Source: JACDAN01 sp963847235
GTDB taxonomy: Bacteria > Actinomycetota > Thermoleophilia > Gaiellales > Gaiellaceae
Length of the DNA stretch: 64,000 nt
NCBI GenBank assembly: GCA_963847235.1
Contig: CAWJYU010000015.1
Location: 132,472-196,471, forward strand
Direction of reading: 5' to 3'
The stretch's first letter is position 1. Every line of letters begins with the position of its first letter. The notes under the pieces are model-generated. The model was not told the DNA's origin, ran no database searches, and saw only the letters and a program-made list of their open reading frames with translations. The position numbers were made by a program, and so were the translations under genes. Below, in pieces: positions 58,227 through 64,000 of the stretch.

Positions 58227-59360
58227 ATGTCTCGAGCTGGGTGCTCTCGGGCACAAGCTCTACTCCGGCGAGGTCTCCTACGACATCGTCGGCCGGCGCA
58301 GGCGCTGGTACGTGATCTCCGGCGTCGTCCTGGTGGCGATCGCGCTGCTGCTCGCTGGTCGTCGGGGCCTGAACCTCGGCATCGAGTTCACCGGCGGGGC
58401 CGAGTTCCAGGTGCCCGTCGCCAGTCCTGCACGCATCGAGCAGGCCCGCGCGGCCGTGGAGTCGAGGTCGGGGTCGAGCCGTCCTCGGTCACCCAGCTGG
58501 GCAACGACTCCATCCGGGTCACGACCGAGGCGCGTCGACCAGGGCAAGAGCCTGGAGATCCGCCAGGCGCTGGCCGACGCGTGCGCGCGTCAGCGCCGAC
58601 GACGTCTCGGCCCAGGTCGTCGGGCCGACCTGGGGCGGGGAGATCACCCAGAAGGCGCTCACCGCGCTGGTCGTGTTCCTCGCGCTGCTGGCGGTCTTCC
58701 TGGCGATCTACTTCGACTGGCGCATGGCGATCGCCGCGATCGTCGCCCTGGTCGCACGACATCGTGATCACGATCGGCGTGTACTCGCTGCTGCAGTTCG
58801 AGGTCACGCCCAGCACGGTCATCGGACTGCTGACGATCCTCGGCTACTCCCTCTACGACACCGTCGTGGTCTTCGACAAGGTCAAGGAGAACACCCGCGG
58901 GATCCTCGGCCAGAGTCGCCAGACGTACTCGCAGGCCGCCAACCTGGCCGTCAACCAGACCCTCGTGCGCAGCATCAACACCTCCGATCGTGGCGCTGCT
59001 GCCGGTCGGCGTCGATCCTGTTCGTGGGGGCCGGCCTGCTCGGCGCGGGCACGCTCAAGGACCTGTCGCTGGCCCTGTTCGTCGGGCATGGCCGCGGGCG
59101 CCTACTCCTCGGTCTTCATCGCCACGCCGTTGCCTGGCGCAGCTGATGGAGCGCAACCCGCAGATGCAGGCGCTGGCCGGCAGGGTCGCAGTCCCGGGCG
59201 CGGGCCCGGGACGGCCGACGGCGCGGCCGCGGCGGCCGGCGCCAGGTCCGAGCGGCGAAGGCCGCCGGCGAAGTCCGGCCGGCAAGTCGGCCGGCGCAGC
59301 GGGCCGTCGGCGCCGACCGACGGATGCCGAGCGACCAGCCGGCGGCATCCGACGCGCTGA
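58227..59360 (+). CDS. secF: Protein translocase subunit SecF (frameshifts)
   Basis: ATG 58227 lies 4 bp past the secD stop, after the ribosome-binding site AGGGAGGAGG. RRRRWYVISGVVLVAIALLL is the first helix, LNLGIEFTGGAEFQVPV the SecF motif (G-I-D/E-F-x-G-G), then ALTALVVFLALLAVFLAIYF, HDIVITIGVYSLLQFEVTPS and TVIGLLTILGYSLYDTVVVF (the D-x-x-V-V-x-D proton path), VKENTRGILGQSRQTYSQAA, and GAGTLKDLSLALFVG. The basic, Ala/Pro-rich tail is hard to frame; TGA 59358-59360 is used. There is no further + strand stop until 59763. Confidence 0.92.
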   Translation: MSRAGCSRAQALLRRGLLRHRRPAQALVRDLRRRPGGDRAAARWSSGPEPRHRVHRRGRVPGARRQSCTHRAGPRGRGVEVGVEPSSVTQLGNDSIRVTTEARRPGQEPGDPPGAGRRVRASAPTTSRPRSSGRPGAGRSPRRRSPRWSCSSRCWRSSWRSTSTGAWRSPRSSPWSHDIVITIGVYSLLQFEVTPSTVIGLLTILGYSLYDTVVVFDKVKENTRGILGQSRQTYSQAANLAVNQTLVRSINTSDRGAAAGRRRSCSWGPACSARARSRTCRWPCSSGMAAGAYSSVFIATPLPGAADGAQPADAGAGRQGRSPGRGPGTADGAAAAAGARSERRRPPAKSGRQVGRRSGPSAPTDGCRATSRRHPTR

Positions 59361-59562
59361 GCCGACTCCGACGCCGAGGCGTCGAGCTCGAGCACGGCGA
59401 GGCCGCATGGACCGGAGCCCGCGCACGAGCGCGCGTCGCCGGCAGCCAGCGCAGACCAGCCGAAGCGCTCCAGCCGGGCCGACGCGGCGACCGATCGGCC
59501 GCCGCGGCACCATGCCCGAGCCCCGGTCGTACACTCGGGCGCAACGCGCAGGGAGGTCGCAC

Positions 59563-61850
59563 GTGGCCGACCCGGAGAGCCCTCGTCGCCGTCGAGCCGG
59601 CGGCTGGAGGCCGAGCCACCGGCCTGCGCGTCGCGGCTGTCCCGGATCGCCAGTCGCGGGCCCGGCGCACCCGCCGAGCTGGAGCCGGTCCTGCGCACGC
59701 TGCGCCAGTTCCACCCCGCAGCGACACCAAGATGGTCGTGCAGGCCTACCAGACCGCCGACGTAGCTGCACCGCGACCAGCTGCGCCGCTCCGGGCGAGC
59801 CCTACATCACCCATCCCGCTGGCGGTCGCCGCGATCCTGGCCGACCTGGGCATGACCGGCCCGACCCTGGCCGCGGCCCTGCTGCACGACACCGTCGAGG
59901 ACACCGGCTACACGCTGGAGGACCTGCGCGCGCGAGTTCGGCGACGAGATCGCCTCGCTGGTCGACGGGGTCACCAAGCTGGACAAGGTCGCAGTACGGG
60001 GACGCCAGCGCCGCGGAGACCGTGCGCAAGATGGTCGTGGCCATGGCCCGGGACATCCGCGTGCTGGTCATCAAGCTGGCCGACCGGCTGCACAACATGC
60101 GCACCCTGCAGTGGCTGCCCGCCGGACAAGCAGGCCAGGAAGGCCCGCGAGACGCTCGAGATCTACGCCCCGCTGGCCCACCGGCTGGGCATGAACACGG
60201 TGAAGTGGGAGCTCGAGGACCTGGCGTTCGCGACCCTGCACCCCAAGATGTACGAGGAGATCGTGCGGCTCGTCAGCCAGCGCGCACCGGCCCGCGAGCA
60301 GTACCTCGAGCAGGTCCTCGGCGAGGTCGACGGCCGGCTGCGCGAGGCCCGGATCCGGGCCGACGGTCACCGGGCGACCGAAGCACTACTACTCCGTCTA
60401 CCAGAAGATGATCGTGCGCGGCCACGACTTCTCCGACATCTACGACCTGGTCGGCGTGCGGATCCTGGTCGACACCGTGCGCGACTGCTACGCGGTCCTG
60501 GGCACCCTGCACGCGACCTGGAACCCGCTGCCCGGGCGGTTCAAGGACTACATCGCGATGCCGAAGTTCAACATGTACCAGTCGCTGCACACGACGGTCA
60601 TCGGTCCGGAGGGCAAGACGGTCGAGGTGCAGATCCGCACCCAGGAGATGCACCGCGCGGCCGAGTACGGCATCGCCGCGCACTGGCGCTACAAGCAGAA
60701 CGAGGTCGGCGGCAAGCTCGGCCCCGACGACCTGGGCTGGCTGCGCCAGCTCGTCGAGTGGCAGCGGGAGACCGAGGACCCCGGCGAGTTCCTCGAGTCG
60801 CTGCGCTACGACCTGGGCACCAGCGAGGTCTTCGTCTTCACCCCGCGCGGGCGACGTGATCGCGCTGCCGTCCGGGTCGACCCCGGTCGACTTCGCCTAC
60901 GCGGTGCACACCGAGCTCGGCCACCGATGCGTCGGCGCGCGGGTGAACGGCCGGCTCGTGCCGCTGGACAGCCCGCTGAGCAACGGCGACTCGGTCGAGG
61001 TGTTCACGCTCCAAGGCCGAGGGCGCCGGGCCGAGCCGGGACTGGCTGACGTTCGTGCGCAGCCCGCGCGCCAAGAGCAAGATCAAGGCCTGGTTCTCGA
61101 AGGAGCGCCGCGAGGAGGCCATCGAGAAGGGCAAGGACCCGCTGCTGCGGGCGATGCGCAAGGAGGGCGTGGCGCGTGCACCGGCTGCTGTCCACCGCGG
61201 CGCTCGCGACGGTGGCCGCCGACCTGCGCCAGCCCGACGTCGTCCGCGCTCTACGCCGCGATCGGCGAGGGCCGGATCAGCCCGCAGACGGTCATCCACC
61301 GGCTGATCGCCACGGCCGGGGGAGCCAGCGCCGCCTCAGACGACGCGGCCGAGGGCGTCACCCCGCAGGGGATCCCGAAGGTGCGCCAGCGGTCGGACTC
61401 GGACCCGGGCGTGACGGTCATCGGGTCGCAGCCTCGGCGACGTCTGGGTGAAGCTGGCCCGCTGCTGCACGCCGGTCCCGGGCGACGAGATCACCGGCTT
61501 CGTGACCCGCGGCCACGGCGTGTCGGTGCACCGCACGGACTGCGTCAACGTCGCTGGCGATGTCGGACCAGGCCGAGCGCTTCGTGCCGGTGGCGTGGTC
61601 GCCGGGCGCGTCCTCGGTGTTCCTGGTGAACATCCAGGTCGAGGCGCTGGACCGGGCGCGGCTGCTGTCCGACGTGACCCGCGCGCTGTCCGACCAGCAC
61701 GTGAACATCCTGTCGGCGTCGGTGTCCACGACCAAGGAGCGCATCGCGCTGTCGCGGTTCACCTTCGAGATGGGCGACCCCAAGCACCTGGGCGCGGTGC
61801 TGCGCGCGGTGCGCAGCGTCGAGGGCGTGTTCGACGCCTACCGCGTCTGA
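59563..61850 (+). CDS. relA: Bifunctional (p)ppGpp synthetase/hydrolase RelA/SpoT (frameshifts)
   Basis: About 755 residues. HD hydrolase domain: AALLHDTVEDTGYTLEDLRA with the metal HD, and DRLHNMRTLQWLPA. Synthetase domain: FSDIYDLVGVRILVDTVRDC, MPKFNMYQSLHTTVIGPEGK and EMHRAAEYGIAAHWRYKQ. TGS domain: EVFVFTPRGDVIALPSGSTP, VDFAYAVHTELGHRCVGARV. Then CCTPVPGDEITGFVTRGHGV (zinc-finger-like domain) and a C-terminal ACT domain LLSDVTRALSDQHVNILSAS. About eleven single G/C insertions explain every frame change. GTG 59563 follows AGGGAGG. Controls the stringent response. The apt gene common between secF and relA is absent. Confidence 0.95.
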
Positions 61851-61857
61851 GCCCTCC

Positions 61858-61886
61858 GCGGGAGGCCCGCTGCGACGGCCTCCCGC
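61858..61886. terminator. Bidirectional hairpin terminator between relA and the DUF349 gene
   Basis: A perfect 9-bp stem, GCGGGAGGC (61858-61866) pairing with GCCTCCCGC (61878-61886), around an 11-base loop. It begins 8 bp after the relA stop and lies before the stop of the convergent gene. No strong U-tract on either side, as is usual in very high-GC actinobacteria. Confidence 0.7.
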
Positions 61887-61934
61887 CCACGCGGACTCGT
61901 GGCCCGTGGCCCGTGGGCTCGGCCACGAGATCCG

Positions 61935-63202
61935 TCAGCCGGAGTACTCGGCGCAGCGAGTTCTCCGCCGCCGCCAGCAGCGACCTGGGTCTGGTGCTGA
62001 TCCGGCCCGCCAGGTCCGCGGCCTTGCGGGCGTTGCCCGCGTCGCGCGCGGCGGCCGCCTCGGCTCTCCAGCTTGGCCAGCGACGCGCGGAACGTCTCCA
62101 CGGTCGACTCGGCCAGGGCCCGCTTGGCCGGGTCGGTCCGCCGCCACTGGTCGTCCTCGTAGCGCTCGAGCGGCGTCCTCGACCTTGCGCAGGCGGCCCT
62201 CGATCCGGTCCCGGTCCGCCGCGCGGGACGTGCCCGATGGCGTTCCACCGCTCGCCGATGCAGCGCAGGGCGGCCTTCGCGGCGCCGCGAGGTCGGTGAT
62301 CGGCAGCAGCGCCTCGGCCTCGGCGGCCAGCGCCTCCTTGGCCGCGAGCGTTCGCCGCGCTGGTCGTCGTCCCGCTCGGACTGGGCGCCGTTGCGCGCGG
62401 CGAAGAACGCGTCCTGGGCGGCCCGGAACCGTGGCCCAGAGCTTGTCCTCGTCGGCGCGGCCGGCCCGCGGGGCGGCCTTCCACTCGTCCATCAGGTCGC
62501 GGTAGGCGCGCGCCGTGTCGGCCCAGTCGGTGCTCGTGCGCCAGCTCCTCGGCCCGGGCGATCAGCTCCTCCTTGGCCGCGATCGCCTCCTTGCGGGTGG
62601 CGTCCAGCGGTGGCGAAGTGGGTCCGCCGGGCCCTGTCGAACGTGGACCGCGCGCCGCTGAAGCGCTTCCAGAGCTCCTGCTCGGCGTCCCGGGCCGCCA
62701 CGGTCGCCGCGGGGCAGCGCGGTCCAGCTCGTCCTGCAGCTCCTTGAACCGCTCGCCGGTGGCCTTCCACTGGGTGGAGCCGGCCAGCGCCTCGGCCTGC
62801 CTCGACGATCGCGGTCCGGGCGGCCAGCACGTCTGGCGCGCGCCGCCTCCGGGCCGCCGCGGCTGCCTGCGCGCCGGGCCGCGCCGGCGTCCTCCAGCTC
62901 GCTCGGCCAGGTCCGAGAGCACCGCTGAGGTCGCCGACCAGGTGCGGGTCGGCCACGGCGCTCGCGCAGCTTCTCGGTGACGATCGTCACCGACTCGTCG
63001 GGCTGCCCTCGCCCGTCCTTGAGCCGCGCCGAGCAGCAGCTCGGCCTCGGCCCGAAGGTCGTCGTACCGGCGCTGGAAGAAGGCCAGCCCCTGCTCGGGT
63101 GAGCCGGCGGCCCACTGCCCGACGGCCACCTCCTGCGCCGTCGGGGCGACGCACGAAGACCGTTCCGTCCTCGGCGACGCGCCCGTGGGCATGCTCGGTC
63201 AT
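61935..63202 (-). CDS. DUF349 protein (frameshifts)
   Basis: ATG 63202: TEHAHGRVAEDGTVFVR, then VAVGQWAAGSPEQGLAFFQR and RYDDLRAEAELLL. Helical DUF349 repeats follow in shifting frames: STQWKATGERFKELQDELDR, SGARSTFDRARRTHF, EAIAAKEELIARAEELA, AKAALRCIGERWNAIGHVPR and LLAAAENSL, ending AEYSG at a TGA (61935-61937) once one extra C is removed. The W-K/R-x-x-G-x-x-P pattern recurs at each repeat, and coiled coils dominate. About 410 residues. Function unknown; in actinobacteria these genes usually lie beside relA. Confidence 0.85.
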
Positions 63203-63227
63203 CCTGGCCCCCTCCGAGTTGAGAGCG

Positions 63228-64000
63228 TCATTGTTCCACGCGGTCCCCGGAGCCCCGGCGCATCGGATGGGTCAGCCCAGGGCCGGCGTAGACGGTGGTG
63301 GACAGGATCCCGATCGGCGCCGCCGGCTCGCCGTCGGTCCGACCGCCGGCGACGCCGGCGCCGCCACCTTCTCGACCACCTCGAGGCCGTCGGTCACCTC
63401 GCCCCAGATCGTGTAGCTCGGCGGGCAGGGTCGTGTCCTCGTAGACGATGAAGAACTGGCTGCCGGCGGTGTCGGCGCCGGAGTTGGCCATCGCGACGGT
63501 GCCCTTGGGGTAGTTCACGTCGTCCCGCCTTCGGGCAGGTTCTCGTCGGGCAGGGTGAAGCCGGGTCCGCCGCTGACCCGGTGCCGGTCGGGTCGCCGCA
63601 CTGCAGCACGTAGAGGCCTTCGGTGGTCACCCGGTGGCAGCGTGGAGTCGAAGTACCCGTCATCGGCCAGCCACAGCATGGCGTTGACGGTCTCGGGCGC
63701 CTTCTTGGGATCGGTGTCGATCACGATGTCGCCGCAGTTGGTGGCCAGGACGAGCTGGTAGTCGGCGCCGTCCTCGAGGGACATGTCCGGGGCCGCCTTC
63801 CACGACTGGGGGTCGGACGGCGGCGTCGGGGCCTGCGTGCAGCCCTCGACCGGGACCGCCGACGGGGTGGCCGAAGGCGAGGCCGACGCGGCGGGATCGG
63901 CCACCTCGTCCGTGGCGCTGCTCGGCCAGAACACCACCGCCGCGACCGCGATCGCCGCCACGAGGGTGCCCGAGGCCGATCCCGATGCGGGTCCTGCGCC
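63228..64000 (-). CDS. Secreted cyclophilin-type peptidyl-prolyl isomerase (5' end beyond window; frameshifts)
   Basis: The coding frame runs off the right edge through IGIGLGTLVAAIAVAAVVFW, a membrane or signal segment, so the true start is outside; GTG 63961 is only an internal codon of it. A Ser/Pro/Ala-rich spacer follows, then YQLVLATNCGDIVIDTDPKK, APETVNAMLWLADDGYFDST, GPGFTLPDENLP, NYPKGTVAMANSGADTAGSQ and FFIVYED, the cyclophilin active-site surface (S-Q-F-F-I). The end near 63228 is GILSTTVY in another frame. Extracytoplasmic foldase, possibly a lipoprotein or membrane-anchored. Divides 25 bp from the DUF349 start. Confidence 0.88.

Overview
This window is not one natural locus. It reads as three unrelated DNA segments joined end to end. 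At both joins a gene is cut off on each side, and nothing resembling an integrase, transposase or att site is present. The simplest reading is a chimeric metagenomic or long-read contig. Segment A (1 to ~26,919) looks actinobacterial, perhaps Thermoleophilia-like judging by the style of its secreted beta-helix and sugar-transferase proteins. Segment B (~26,920 to ~43,320) is alphaproteobacterial, Hyphomicrobiales-like, as shown by petABC, mtnP, apt, the ychF/pth/rplY order and chromate resistance. Segment C (~43,321 to 64,000) is a very high-GC actinobacterium with phosphatidylinositol-mannoside synthesis and the classic pdxST-yebC-ruvCAB-yajC-secDF-relA order. These taxon calls are inferences from gene content and order.

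Most genes in B and C, and several in A, are broken by single-base frameshifts that neighbouring frames repair exactly. In B and C nearly every shift I traced is one extra base, usually G or C. I read these as sequence errors, so the split genes are annotated as single genes over their full span rather than as pseudogenes.

Segment A is a surface or extracellular polysaccharide locus. It has an O-antigen ligase/polymerase-like membrane protein, a Wzz-like chain-length protein, a Wzx flippase, six family 2 or 4 glycosyltransferases, an initiating polyprenyl-phosphate sugar transferase, and a GDP-mannose/UDP-glucose-type 6-dehydrogenase. It also has a dTDP-rhamnose 4-epimerase-like enzyme, an asparagine-synthase-like amidotransferase, and a run of C-methyltransferase, glucose-1-phosphate cytidylyltransferase and NAD-dependent epimerase genes joined by start/stop overlaps. 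Three secreted right-handed beta-helix proteins are interspersed, one of them a large modular protein with FN3, Ig-like and poly-proline parts. A tandem-repeat Cys-motif protein of unknown function (23,195-24,244), between the initiating transferase and the methyltransferase, is the most novel gene seen.

Segment B holds a truncated ArnT-like glycosyltransferase, trmL, an ABC exporter, a small unknown protein, the cytochrome bc1 operon petABC, mtnP, an unknown membrane protein, apt, two MaoC-like hydratases, ychF, pth, rplY, a 1-kb gene-poor stretch with a diverged direct repeat, and a rhodanese-ChrB/ChrA chromate pair cut at the second join.

Segment C holds an EF-G-like gene cut at the join, then pgsA, a PIM acyltransferase, pimA, two envelope proteins (one a DUF3048 lipoprotein), pdxS/pdxT, yebC, a wax-ester synthase/DGAT-type acyltransferase with a Lys/Ala/Pro-rich N-terminus, ruvCAB, yajC, secDF, relA, a DUF349 protein and a cyclophilin running off the right edge. 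No tRNA, rRNA, CRISPR array or insertion sequence was recognised.
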